Origin: Kiritimatiellia bacterium
Lineage (GTDB): Bacteria; Verrucomicrobiota; Kiritimatiellia; RFP12; UBA1067
NCBI GenBank assembly: GCA_017508315.1
Contig: JAFVZE010000341.1
Span: 1-30,590, forward strand
Direction of reading: 5' to 3'
Length of the DNA stretch: 30,590 nucleotides
The position numbers were made by a program, and so were the translations under genes. Below the pieces are notes generated by a model. The model searched no databases, was not told where the DNA came from, and saw nothing but the letters and a program-made list of their open reading frames with translations. Below, in pieces: positions 6,446-14,424 of this stretch; within the stretch, counting starts at the first letter, position 1; each line of letters begins with the position of its first letter.

Positions 6446-8776
6446 TCATTTCGGACGGACCCGGCGCGTGGCGACGGCGGTGAACGGATCTTCCGGCCAG
6501 TAGTGCTTCGGATACCTTCCGCGCATATCTTTGCGCACAAGCGCGTAAGCCCCCTTCCAGAAACCCGCCAGATCCTTGGTCACCTGCACCGGGCGCTGCG
6601 CAGGGCTCAGAAGCGTCATCACCACCGGCACCTTCCCGCCTGCGACCTTGGGCGTTTCCATAAGCCCGAAACATTCCTGCAGCCGGACCTGCACGGTCGG
6701 CTCGTCGCCCTCGTAGCGGATCGTCATATGGCTGCCGCTCGGAACCTCCATTTTGACCGGCGCGAGACGATCGAGTTCCCTGCGCTCACGACCGGACTCC
6801 GCCAACATCAGGTCCAGCACCGCCGTCATGTCGATCTTCTCCAGTTCCTTCCAGCGCATGATTCCGCCGACGAATCCCCCGAGCGCGGCGATCACCGCCG
6901 CATCCGAAACATCGGGCCAGGCTTCGCCGAGATGGCGGCGCAGAAATCCGATACGCTCGCGCATCTGCATCGCCGGAGCAGTCCAGCACGGCAGATTGGC
7001 GACGCCCTTGATTCTGACGCCTTCGAGCACCGCCTCCCGGACGCCATCGCCGCCGCGCCGCGTCTTTTCGTAAATAGTCATCTCCCCGAGCTCGCCTCGC
7101 ACCGCGCACCTGACGCAGTCTTCGCGTCGGTCCCAAGCGCAGAAAGGACGCTCGACGATCCGATCCGCGAATCGCGAAAGAATCTCGCCTTCGGTTATGG
7201 GGCAGCCGAGAAAGACCTTCGCGTCCCCCTGCCGGTCGTCCAGTTCGCAGCAGACGATGTAGGGTTCTTTCGCCATCGGATCATCGCGGTCCAGAAACGC
7301 GCCGCGCCCGTTGACCATCCGGAAAGTCCCGTTGCCGCGGTTTTTCGCGATGCGGTCCGGATAGGCGAGCGCGAGCATTTCCCCTTCGCTCATCCGCGCC
7401 GCCCCCGCCGCCGCGAACGCGCCGAAGCGCCGGGCGAGCTCTTTGACGCGGCCGGTGCGCGGCGCGAAGCGGATGTCGCTTTCGCGGCTCCTTACCCCTT
7501 CCTCGACAATCGCCGCCATCACCGGATCCCCGCCGCCGAGCAGCATGTTGGCAAGTCTCGGATGCATCGGCATCGACGCCATCCTGATTCCCTCGCCGGT
7601 AAGCCGCCCGTCGCCGTCTGTCGCGCCGAGCAGTTTCAGAAGCCCCGCCGCCTGCTCCCACGCCGCCGCCGGCGGCGGCGTCATCCACGGCAGATCCTCG
7701 CGTCCCAGCGCCCCCCACGCCGCGCTCGTGAGCACGAGCGAGGCGAGATCGGCGTCCATTATCTCCGGCCGCGCCTTCTGCGGCCGCGACCGGTCCTCGG
7801 TTTCGCTCCACAGCCGGTAGCATACGCCCGCGCGCACCCGTCCGGCGCGGCCGCGGCGCTGCTCGGCGCGGTCCATGGTCAGCGGAAGCGTCACCAGTCC
7901 GGACATTCCGGTCGCCGGCGAAAAGCGCGAAACTCTCATAAGCCCCGAGTCGACCACCGCCGTGACCCCGTCGATGGTGACCGACGTCTCGGCGATTGAA
8001 GTTGCGAGAATCACCTTCCGTACGGAAGAGCGCTCGAACACGAGATCCTGTTCCTCTTTCGCGAGCGCACCGTAGAGCGGCAGCACCTTCGCCCCGATAT
8101 CGCCGAGCGTCGCGGCGGCACGTCTGATTTCGCCCTCGCCCGGCAGAAAACAGAGCACGTCACCGTCGGTTTCGGCGAGCGCCCGGCGCACCGCCCCGGC
8201 AAGCGGCATATCGCCGAGGTAGCGCGTTTCAACCGGAAACATCCGCCCTTCGGCCCGCACCACCGCGGCATCCCCGAGATGGGCGGCGACTTCATCCGCG
8301 TCGAGGGTCGCCGACATCACCAGAAGCCGCAGATCCGGGCGCAGGGCGCGGCGCACTTCTATCGCCAGCGCGAAACCTGTGTCGCAGGCGAGCGAACGCT
8401 CGTGAAATTCGTCGAACACCACCAGCCCGACCCCGGAAAGTTCCGGGTCCGAGAGCAGACGCTGGGTGAGCAGCCCTTCCGTGACGATCTCCAGCCGGGT
8501 GGCGGCGGAGACCTTGCGTTCCAGCCGCACCTGATATCCGACGCTTCCGCCGACCTTCTCGCCGCGTTTCGCGGCGATATAGCGCGCGCAGTTTCTCGCC
8601 GCGAGGCGACGTGGCTCGAGCATGAGTATTTTCCCGCCGCCGAGCCATTCTTCGTCCATCAGCGCCGTCGGCACGCAGGTGGTCTTGCCGCTTCCGGGAG
8701 GTGCGCTCAGCACCACATCGCGGTTGGCGGCAAGATGGCGGCGGATTTCGTCGAGTACGCTTTCGACCGGAAACAT
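6446..8776 (-). CDS. hrpB: ATP-dependent helicase HrpB (DEAH-type)
   Basis: Superfamily 2 DEAH-box-like RNA helicase of the bacterial HrpB family, whose cellular role is poorly defined. The 776-residue protein (E. coli 809) has Walker A GSGKT (28-32), the DExH box as DEFH (122-125), SAT (155-157), and motif VI QRRGRAGR (306-313). The helicase-associated HA2-like region and the HrpB-specific C-terminal domain follow, ending with KHYWPEDP, the typical HrpB tail. The start at 8776 overlaps the yggS stop as TGATG; an upstream in-frame start would run into yggS and add non-family residues. It is the second gene of a yggS-hrpB unit. Its end lies 48 bases before dapA. Confidence 0.95.
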   Translation of the reverse strand: MFPVESVLDEIRRHLAANRDVVLSAPPGSGKTTCVPTALMDEEWLGGGKILMLEPRRLAARNCARYIAAKRGEKVGGSVGYQVRLERKVSAATRLEIVTEGLLTQRLLSDPELSGVGLVVFDEFHERSLACDTGFALAIEVRRALRPDLRLLVMSATLDADEVAAHLGDAAVVRAEGRMFPVETRYLGDMPLAGAVRRALAETDGDVLCFLPGEGEIRRAAATLGDIGAKVLPLYGALAKEEQDLVFERSSVRKVILATSIAETSVTIDGVTAVVDSGLMRVSRFSPATGMSGLVTLPLTMDRAEQRRGRAGRVRAGVCYRLWSETEDRSRPQKARPEIMDADLASLVLTSAAWGALGREDLPWMTPPPAAAWEQAAGLLKLLGATDGDGRLTGEGIRMASMPMHPRLANMLLGGGDPVMAAIVEEGVRSRESDIRFAPRTGRVKELARRFGAFAAAGAARMSEGEMLALAYPDRIAKNRGNGTFRMVNGRGAFLDRDDPMAKEPYIVCCELDDRQGDAKVFLGCPITEGEILSRFADRIVERPFCAWDRREDCVRCAVRGELGEMTIYEKTRRGGDGVREAVLEGVRIKGVANLPCWTAPAMQMRERIGFLRRHLGEAWPDVSDAAVIAALGGFVGGIMRWKELEKIDMTAVLDLMLAESGRERRELDRLAPVKMEVPSGSHMTIRYEGDEPTVQVRLQECFGLMETPKVAGGKVPVVMTLLSPAQRPVQVTKDLAGFWKGAYALVRKDMRGRYPKHYWPEDPFTAVATRRVRPK

Positions 8777-9561
8777 CAGTCGAGCACCTTGAAGGTGGGG
8801 CCGGCGCCGGAATACGAATCCAGCCCGCCTCCGCCAGCCTCCGCGCAACCGTCGTCGGCGACGCGCACGGCCTTGATCTTCGGGCGTTCGCCGAAAAGCA
8901 CCGTGCCGAGCCGGAGATAGGTCGCGCCCTCTTCGACCGCGACTTCGTAATCGCCGCTCATGCCCATGGAAAGATGCGGCAGTCTTATGCCGAAACGCTC
9001 TTCCGTTTCGTCGCGCAATTCGCGCAGTTTCCGGAAGTACGCCCTGGAATCTTCGCCGTTCTCGCTGAACGGAGCCATGGTCATCAGGCCCTCAAGCCAC
9101 ATTCCGCCGCGGCCGAGCGCCCTTTCGACCGCTCCGGCCAGCTGCCCGCACTCCATGCCGGTCTTGGATTTTTCGCCGGAAACGTTGACTTCGAGCAGAA
9201 TGCGCGGCGAGCGTCCGGTTTCGGCGGACACGGCCGCGATTTTGTCGATCAGCTTGAGCGAATCGACGGAGTGGATGCAGTCGAACGTATCGAGCGCATG
9301 ACGCACCTTGTTGGACTGGAGGTGTCCGATGAGATGCCAGGCGGGTCCCGACGGACTCGCCTCTTTCTTCCACATCGCCTCCTGCACTTTGTTCTCGCCC
9401 ATCGTGACGAGACCGTGCTCCCACGCCTCCCGGACGGTTTCCGGCCCGTGGGTCTTCGTCACCGCGATGATTTCGATATCTTCGGGATTTCTTCCCGAAC
9501 GTTCGCATGCCGCGGCGATTTTTCCGCGCACTTCACCGAGAATTTCATCAAATTGCCTCAT
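8776..9561 (-). CDS. yggS: pyridoxal-phosphate homeostasis protein (YggS/PLPBP family)
   Basis: A PLP-binding TIM-barrel protein without known catalytic activity that buffers PLP and affects amino acid homeostasis. The 261-residue protein carries the PLP lysine Lys36 in IIAVTKTHGPE, then GENKVQEA, HLIGHLQSNK, HSVDS, LEVNVSGEKSK and LSMGMSGDYEVAVEEGAT with the phosphate-binding end. The family usually ends soon after the ...RLGTVLFGERP block; here about 30 extra residues follow, glycine-rich and ending in TFKVLD. The start at 9561 (MRQFDEIL) matches homologues; a longer in-frame extension exists but runs through the promoter. A TATAAT six bases before this ATG predicts a leaderless mRNA. It precedes hrpB with a one-base stop/start overlap. 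Confidence 0.93.
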   Translation of the reverse strand: MRQFDEILGEVRGKIAAACERSGRNPEDIEIIAVTKTHGPETVREAWEHGLVTMGENKVQEAMWKKEASPSGPAWHLIGHLQSNKVRHALDTFDCIHSVDSLKLIDKIAAVSAETGRSPRILLEVNVSGEKSKTGMECGQLAGAVERALGRGGMWLEGLMTMAPFSENGEDSRAYFRKLRELRDETEERFGIRLPHLSMGMSGDYEVAVEEGATYLRLGTVLFGERPKIKAVRVADDGCAEAGGGGLDSYSGAGPTFKVLD

Positions 9562-9567
9562 GCGGGC

Positions 9568-9576
9568 ATTATACCA
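9568..9576 (-). promoter_or_regulatory. extended -10 promoter of yggS-hrpB
   Basis: The minus strand reads TGGTATAAT. TATAAT at 9573-9568 is followed after six bases (GCCCGC) by the yggS ATG. No convincing -35 and no Shine-Dalgarno are visible, so the extended TGG element likely carries recognition and the message would be leaderless. Confidence 0.75.
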
Positions 9577-9652
9577 TATCTGATGTTCCGCGATTTCAGT
9601 TTTCGCGACTGCTACACTGTGGGCTTTTCCCGGTTCCTCTGTGCTCCATTTC

Positions 9653-9688
9653 AAAACAAACATAGCAAAGCAGACCTACTTTGCCATG
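9653..9688 (-). terminator. intrinsic terminator after the amidase gene
   Basis: On the minus strand CATGGCAAAG (9688-9679) can pair with CTTTGCTATG (9670-9661) across an 8-base loop, ten pairs including one G-U. The run TTTGTTTTG follows. It lies just after the amidase stop at 9700 and would end the epimerase-amidase transcript. The stem is AT-poorer at the top only by the G-C closing pairs, but the T-tract is convincing. Confidence 0.75.
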
Positions 9689-9699
9689 TTACGTGGGAA

Positions 9700-10617
9700 T
9701 CAAAGCCGTCTCTCCGGTTCCGTTCCGGCGGCCCAGTCATCGATTCCGTCGGCTATCGCCGCGGCGACGCGGCGGCGGCGGACGGGGTTCCAGCTCGCCT
9801 CTTCACCCTCCGGAGAAGTTATGAAGTCCACTTCGATCAGACAGCTGGGGATCTCGGGATTGCGCGTAACGGCGTAATTCGCCCGCGACACGCCGTTGTT
9901 CTTCACGCCCTCGGCCGCGTTGACCGCGGCGATCCGGCGGTTCACCGCCCTGCCCAGACGCTCGCCGATATCGTTCCACGCGTATACGACGCTGTAGCGG
10001 CGGTCTCGGGGATCGCGGTCGACGGGCGGGGCGTTGTGATGAATCGAGATGAAGGCGTCGGCATTGTTCGCGTGCGCGACTTTCGGACGGTCGTACAGTC
10101 CTACCGCCTTGTCGCCGTCTCTGGTCATCACCACCCGGTAGCCGCGTTTGCAAAGCTCGTCACGGACCGAACGCGCCATGCGCAGATTGGCGTCTTTCTC
10201 CTCGATGCGGTGCGGCGAAAGCGCCCCCGTATCGTTTCCGCCGTGGCCGGCGTCGATGACAACGGTTATTTCCCCGCGTTCCCGCCCGGCGGGATGTTCC
10301 TTGGCGGCATCTCCGGCATAAGGAAGTTTTTCGTACACCCTTTCCGGTTTCGCCGCGGCATCCGCCCGCGCGGCCGGCTTCTTCGCGACCGTAAACCAAT
10401 GATTGCTTCCGGCGACATCGACGACATTGGTTCCCGGTTCGACTTTGACCAGTGTCGCCCAGGCGCCGGTGCGGTATACCGCAACCGGCTCTCCCGCCAC
10501 AAGTATGTTCGTCGTCCCCGGCTCGACGGCGCCGATCATGTAACACCGCTCCACGTACGGCAGTTTCTGCCCCGGACGGGGAAACGCGATCGTCAGCGCC
10601 AGCAAAAGCGGAATCAT
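9700..10617 (-). CDS. N-acetylmuramoyl-L-alanine amidase (Amidase_3) with N-terminal beta domain
   Basis: Zinc hydrolase cutting the bond between N-acetylmuramic acid and the stem peptide in the periplasm. The 305-residue protein starts with a short hydrophobic leader (MIPLLLALTIAF). A small beta-type domain at about 13-78 follows, with PGTTNILVAGEPVAVYRTGAW and EPGTNVVDV repeats, then a polar linker, then the Amidase_3 domain from about 117. Zn ligands are His125 (DAGHGG), Glu140 (IEEKD) and His193 (SIHHN). The catalytic Glu262 is in CLIEVDFI. The start at 10617 overlaps the epimerase stop as ATGA, so it is translationally coupled; homologous sequence begins only here. It is followed by a clear terminator. 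The role may be cell separation or wall turnover. The N-terminal domain is not LysM, SPOR or AMIN as far as can be seen. Confidence 0.9.
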   Translation of the reverse strand: MIPLLLALTIAFPRPGQKLPYVERCYMIGAVEPGTTNILVAGEPVAVYRTGAWATLVKVEPGTNVVDVAGSNHWFTVAKKPAARADAAAKPERVYEKLPYAGDAAKEHPAGRERGEITVVIDAGHGGNDTGALSPHRIEEKDANLRMARSVRDELCKRGYRVVMTRDGDKAVGLYDRPKVAHANNADAFISIHHNAPPVDRDPRDRRYSVVYAWNDIGERLGRAVNRRIAAVNAAEGVKNNGVSRANYAVTRNPEIPSCLIEVDFITSPEGEEASWNPVRRRRVAAAIADGIDDWAAGTEPERRL

Positions 10618-11861
10618 TCGGCCGAGAAGCGGTATTCGGTGCGGGATCTGAACGTCTCGCCGGGCTTCAGAACCGTGCTCGGAAAATCGGGACGGTTCGG
10701 AGAATCCGGAAAATGCTGGGTCTCGAGAGCGACGCCCGCGTATTTGCAAAGGTTGCGTCCGGCGGTCTTCGAAGGCAGCGCGTCGGTCATGTTCTGCGCA
10801 CCGTACATCTGCATGCACGGTTCGGTGGTCCAGATTTCAAGTTTGCGCCCGGACGCCGGATCGCGCATGACCGCGGCCGGACGGAGCTTGCCCGCCTCGC
10901 CGCGGATGACGAAATTGTGGTCGTACCAGTTGTCCATAGGCTTCAATTCTTCCGCCTTGGCCATCAGATCCGACATGGCTCCGATTTTACGCAACTCGGT
11001 AAAATCGAACCCGGTCCCCTTGACAGGCGCAACTTCGGTGGGAATCAGACCTTCCGAAGTCCTGGTGTACTGATCGGCGAAAATTTTGAGTTCCTGCCCG
11101 AGCACGCTGCCGCTCGCCTCGCCGGCAAGATTCCAGTAGGAATGGTGCGTGACATTGAGAACCGTCGTCTTGTCGGTGGTCGCCTCGTAGTCGATCGCCC
11201 AGACATTGTCGGGATATACGCGGTAGCACACCTTCATCGTCACGGTCCCCGGGAAACCCATATCGCCGTCGGGGGAGACAAGTTTAAGCTCCAGCCCCTG
11301 AACCGGACCTTCGCGCAACCGCCTCACGTCCCAGATCTTTTTATCCCAGCCCTCGGGCCCGCCATGCAGATTGCAGTGGCGCTTGTCTTTCTTTTCATTG
11401 ATCGCCAGCTGATACTCTTTGCCTTCGAGCGTGAATTTGCCGTCGGCGATGCGGTTTCCGTAGCGGCCGATCAGCGTTCCCATGGAAAAGCCGTACTTCT
11501 CGTATTCGGCGGGAGTATTCCAGCCGAGCGTCACGTCGGCGAGATTGCCGTAGCGGTCGGGAGCGTAACAGCGCACCAGTCTGCCGCCGTAATCGGAAAC
11601 GTCGAGAATAAGTCCTCCGCGCCCCTGAATGCGCCAGATCTTCGCCGTACGGCCGTCGGAAAGCCGACCGAACCTGACCGGTCGCGCCGAGTTCCGGTTG
11701 CGCATACGCTCCATCCCTCCACGCGGCATACGCTGCGGCCGACGCTGACGCAGGGTCTGTGGCGTCTGTTCCGCCGCGGCCTTTGCCTGCTCCGCCTTCG
11801 GAGCGTCCGCCAAGACCGACGCGGCCATGATCAAACATCCGGCAAATATCGTTTTTTTCAT
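10614..11861 (-). CDS. galM: exported aldose 1-epimerase (GalM family)
   Basis: Interconverts alpha and beta anomers of aldoses such as galactose. The 415-residue protein is longer than cytoplasmic GalM (about 350) because of a signal peptide (MKKTIFAGCLIMAASVLA, cleavage near 18) and a 40-residue Ala/Gln/Arg/Met-rich segment (about 19-60). The epimerase beta-sandwich has GRYGNRI (132-138), NLHGG with His166, THHSYWNL with the acid His240 and ALETQHFPDSPN with the base Glu380. The start is supported by AAAGGAG at 11869-11875, seven bases upstream, and by an extended -10 at 11897-11902. It is the first gene of a two-gene unit with the amidase. Export suggests work on sugars released outside the cytoplasm. 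The Cys9 is not in a good lipobox position. Confidence 0.92.
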   Translation of the reverse strand: MKKTIFAGCLIMAASVLADAPKAEQAKAAAEQTPQTLRQRRPQRMPRGGMERMRNRNSARPVRFGRLSDGRTAKIWRIQGRGGLILDVSDYGGRLVRCYAPDRYGNLADVTLGWNTPAEYEKYGFSMGTLIGRYGNRIADGKFTLEGKEYQLAINEKKDKRHCNLHGGPEGWDKKIWDVRRLREGPVQGLELKLVSPDGDMGFPGTVTMKVCYRVYPDNVWAIDYEATTDKTTVLNVTHHSYWNLAGEASGSVLGQELKIFADQYTRTSEGLIPTEVAPVKGTGFDFTELRKIGAMSDLMAKAEELKPMDNWYDHNFVIRGEAGKLRPAAVMRDPASGRKLEIWTTEPCMQMYGAQNMTDALPSKTAGRNLCKYAGVALETQHFPDSPNRPDFPSTVLKPGETFRSRTEYRFSAE

Positions 11862-11896
11862 GTCTTTTCTCCTTTGACCTTGAATCGTTTTCGGCG

Positions 11897-11905
11897 ATTA
11901 TACCA
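11897..11905 (-). promoter_or_regulatory. extended -10 promoter of the epimerase-amidase unit
   Basis: The minus strand reads TTTTGGTATAAT with TATAAT at 11902-11897. The predicted transcription start leaves a leader of roughly 28 bases carrying AAAGGAG. No strong -35 is seen. It lies in the 91-base gap between nadA's end and the epimerase start. Confidence 0.75.
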
Positions 11906-11952
11906 AAATTCACTCCGTCACCGGCGAACCGGGCTCGTCGGGCGAAATGCGC

Positions 11953-12870
11953 TCAACCCAGTTCCAGCATCGCTTCGATCGCGCGTCGCGCGCGTGCGGA
12001 TATCTCTTCCGGCAGAACCACCTCGGTCTTCATCCCGGCGAGCGAATCGCGCAGTTTTTCAAGCGTGATCTTCTTCATGTCGGCGCAGACGAGATCGCTT
12101 TTCGCCGGATGGAACTTCTTGTCCGGATTCTCCCCGACAAGCCGGTGCAGGATGCCGGTCTCGGTTCCGACGATGAACTCCCTCGCCGGCGATTCCTTGG
12201 CGAACGCGCACATCCCGCCGGTGGAAAGCGCGACATCCGCCGCTTCGCGCACGTCTTCGGGACATTCCGGATGAACCATCACCACCGCGCCCGGATGCGC
12301 CGCGCGCGCTGCGGCGATATCGCCGGCCGTGAGCTTCGCGTGAACCGGGCAGCATCCCTGCCAGAGTTCGTACCTGCGGCCGAGAAGCGAAGCGATATGC
12401 CCGCCGAGATGCCGGTCGGGGACAAAAAGGATTTTCTCGTCCGGCGGGAAAGATCTCATCACCCGTTCGGCGTTTCCGCTCGTCACGCACATGTCGCACT
12501 GCGCCTTCACTTCGGCGGTGGAGTTCACGTAGCAGACGGCTTTGGCTCCCGGATGCGCGGCCTTGAACTCACGCAGCTGCCCGGCGTTTATCATATCGGC
12601 CATCGGGCAGCCGGCGAGCGCGTCGGGGATGAGCACCGTTTTGGACGGGTTGAGGATCTTCGCGGTCTCGGCCATGAAGTAAACGCCGCAGAAAACGATG
12701 ACGTCGGCTTCAACCCGCGCGGCGCGGCGCGCCAGCTCCAGCGAATCGCCGGTATGATCGGCGACGTCCTGAACATCGCCCGTCGTGTAGTTGTGGGCGA
12801 GTATCACCGCGTTGCGCTCCCTGCGGAGAACGGCGATTTCGTCAAGCAGGTCTTTTACAGAGCTTTGCAT
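11953..12870 (-). CDS. nadA: quinolinate synthase A
   Basis: [4Fe-4S] enzyme condensing iminoaspartate with dihydroxyacetone phosphate to quinolinate in de novo NAD synthesis. The 305-residue protein fits the short form of the family (about 300 residues). The three cluster cysteines are Cys88 (DALAGCPMADM), Cys203 (HPECPED) and Cys262 (CADMKKITL). Other family blocks are AHNYTTGDVQDVAD, GDSLELAR, GVYFMAETAKIL and YVNSTAEVKA. The ATG at 12870 lies inside the end of thrH (16-base overlap), so it is probably coupled. The partner L-aspartate oxidase (nadB) and nadC are not in the window. Extra cysteines near 123-128 and 173-174 are noted. Confidence 0.95.
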   Translation of the reverse strand: MQSSVKDLLDEIAVLRRERNAVILAHNYTTGDVQDVADHTGDSLELARRAARVEADVIVFCGVYFMAETAKILNPSKTVLIPDALAGCPMADMINAGQLREFKAAHPGAKAVCYVNSTAEVKAQCDMCVTSGNAERVMRSFPPDEKILFVPDRHLGGHIASLLGRRYELWQGCCPVHAKLTAGDIAAARAAHPGAVVMVHPECPEDVREAADVALSTGGMCAFAKESPAREFIVGTETGILHRLVGENPDKKFHPAKSDLVCADMKKITLEKLRDSLAGMKTEVVLPEEISARARRAIEAMLELG

Positions 12871-13454
12871 ATTCCGTCGAAGAACCCGGCGTAGGTTTCG
12901 AACGCCGGCAGGTCGGGGTTGGCCGCGCGGATGCTCTCAGGAGCGCGGAAAAGGAAGCCGGCTTTGGAAGCGCGGATCATGCCGAGATCGTTGAAACTGT
13001 CGCCGGCGGCGATCGTTTCGAATCCGCACGACTGCAACGCCTTGACCGTGGTCAGCTTCGACTTTTCGCAGCGCATCCTGTAGCCGGTGATCTTGCCTTC
13101 GGCGGAAACTTCCAGCGAATTGCAGAATATGGTCGGCCAGCCGAGTTTGCGCATGAGCGGCTTCGCGAATTCCGCGAAAGTGTCGGAGATGATTACCGTC
13201 TGCACCTTCTCGCGCAGATTGTCGAGAAAATCCTTCGCGCCTTCGAGCGGATCGATGCCGGCGATGACTTCCTGGATCTCGGCGAGTCCCAGCGCGTGAC
13301 GCTCAAGGAGATCAAGCCGGTAGCGCATGAGTTTGTCGTAATCGGGCTCGTCGCGCGTCGTGCGCTTGAACTCGGCTATACCTGTTTTTTCAGCGAAGGC
13401 GATCCATATTTCCGGCACCAGGACCCCTTCAAGATCGAGACATACGATGTTCAT
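12855..13454 (-). CDS. thrH: ThrH-type phosphoserine phosphatase / phosphoserine:homoserine phosphotransferase
   Basis: HAD-family enzyme which, in Pseudomonas, dephosphorylates phosphoserine and can pass the phosphate to homoserine, linking serine and threonine supply. The 199-residue protein opens with CLDLEGVLVPEIWIAFAEKT, nearly identical to the Pseudomonas ThrH start. Motif I is DLE (Asp7, Glu9) in place of the DxD of ordinary SerB. Further on are the SDTF motif II, a Lys motif III region and GDSFNDLGM (motif IV). No ACT or cap-rich N-terminal extension is present. An AAGAAAGG six bases before the ATG and a full promoter with TTGATA/TATAAT lie upstream. It is the first gene before nadA. 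Confidence 0.93.
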   Translation of the reverse strand: MNIVCLDLEGVLVPEIWIAFAEKTGIAEFKRTTRDEPDYDKLMRYRLDLLERHALGLAEIQEVIAGIDPLEGAKDFLDNLREKVQTVIISDTFAEFAKPLMRKLGWPTIFCNSLEVSAEGKITGYRMRCEKSKLTTVKALQSCGFETIAAGDSFNDLGMIRASKAGFLFRAPESIRAANPDLPAFETYAGFFDGICKAL

Positions 13455-13478
13455 AGAAAACCTTTCTTGGTTCGCGTT

Positions 13479-13506
13479 ATTATACCATGTCGGCGTTCAA
13501 TATCAA
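13479..13506 (-). promoter_or_regulatory. sigma-70-like promoter of thrH-nadA
   Basis: On the minus strand TTGATA (13506-13501) is separated by 16 bases from TATAAT (13484-13479), and the -10 is preceded by TGG. This is the best two-element promoter in the window. It gives a short leader with a Shine-Dalgarno sequence before thrH. Confidence 0.8.
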
Positions 13507-13562
13507 AGCCCGGTCATCTTCACACCCGAGTTCGGACGCGATGAAATTCGATTTCCCTTCAC

Positions 13563-14420
13563 TCATTTGTCGTGCCTGCCCTCGCCGTGCCACGGCACGA
13601 ACGCCGGAGCCTGCGCAGTCCCCTTCGCTATGCGCTGGCGCACGGCCTCGTAGACGAGAATCGTCGCGGCCGCGGAAACGTTGAGCGAATCGGCAAGCCC
13701 CAGCATGGGGATGCGCACGCGCAGCTCCGCCCCGTCCATCCATTTCGCCGTAAGCCCGTACTGCTCGGCGCCGAGCGCGATGGCGACATTGCCGGTGAGA
13801 TCGACCTCGAAATGGAGTTTCTCCGCATGGGGGGTCGCGGCGAGGATCTTGAAGCCGCGGGATTTGAGAAACGCAAGCGCCTCATCGCTCGTCGCCTCCA
13901 CCACCGGCACCGAAAACATCGTGCCCGTCGAAGCCCGGACCACGTTCGGATTGTGGATGTCGGTGGTGCGGTCGCACACTATGACCGCCGCGACTTTCGC
14001 CGCGTCGGCGCTTCTGAGAATGGTTCCGAGATTCCCCGGTTTCTCGATCGACTCCGTGACGATCACGAGCGCATTGTCAGGAAGCTTCAGCTCCGAAAGC
14101 GAGATCGAAATATGCGGTCCCACCATCAGCAGCCCGTCCGGACGCTCCTTGTACGCGATCTTGGCGAAACACTGCCGCGTGCAGGTGAACACTTCGGCGC
14201 CGAGCTCGGCGCACTCATCCACCAGCGCAGGCTCGTTTTCGTTCTTGAGATAGAAGTCGGGGCAGTGGAAAATCGCCCGAGGCCGGTAGCCGTTGTCGAG
14301 CGCCCGCCGGCATTCGCGGAAACCCTCGACGATCATCTCCCCTGAACTTTCACGCGTCGAGCAGCTGCGCAGCTTGACGACATATTTCAGTTTGGGATTG
14401 CTGGGAGAACTTATCTCCAT
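13563..14420 (-). CDS. TrmH/SpoU-family RNA 2'-O-methyltransferase
   Basis: SPOUT methyltransferase transferring a methyl group from SAM to a ribose 2'-OH in rRNA or tRNA. The 285-residue protein starts MEISSPSNPKLKYVVKL, typical of the substrate-binding N-terminal domain of rRNA-type members. It carries motif 1 PGNLGTILRSADA (Asn130, Arg136), motif 2 LGAEQYGL (about 216-223) and motif 3 IPMLGLADSLNVSAAA (237-252), which form the trefoil knot. The start at 14420 lies four bases after the PPIase stop; the longer in-frame form would overlap that gene. The last 25 residues are an untypical polar tail. The target nucleotide cannot be told; RlmB-like, TsnR-like and AviRb-like enzymes share these motifs. 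Confidence 0.9.
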   Translation of the reverse strand: MEISSPSNPKLKYVVKLRSCSTRESSGEMIVEGFRECRRALDNGYRPRAIFHCPDFYLKNENEPALVDECAELGAEVFTCTRQCFAKIAYKERPDGLLMVGPHISISLSELKLPDNALVIVTESIEKPGNLGTILRSADAAKVAAVIVCDRTTDIHNPNVVRASTGTMFSVPVVEATSDEALAFLKSRGFKILAATPHAEKLHFEVDLTGNVAIALGAEQYGLTAKWMDGAELRVRIPMLGLADSLNVSAAATILVYEAVRQRIAKGTAQAPAFVPWHGEGRHDK

Positions 14421-14424
14421 AATC

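Noticed and set aside
8701..11073. Long plus-strand open frame opposite yggS, amidase and epimerase
   Set aside because: It crosses promoters and the terminator of real minus-strand genes, and has no domain.
11835..11837. Cys9 of the epimerase as lipoprotein cysteine
   Set aside because: It lies too early in the signal peptide, before most of the hydrophobic core, and the -3 position is Phe.
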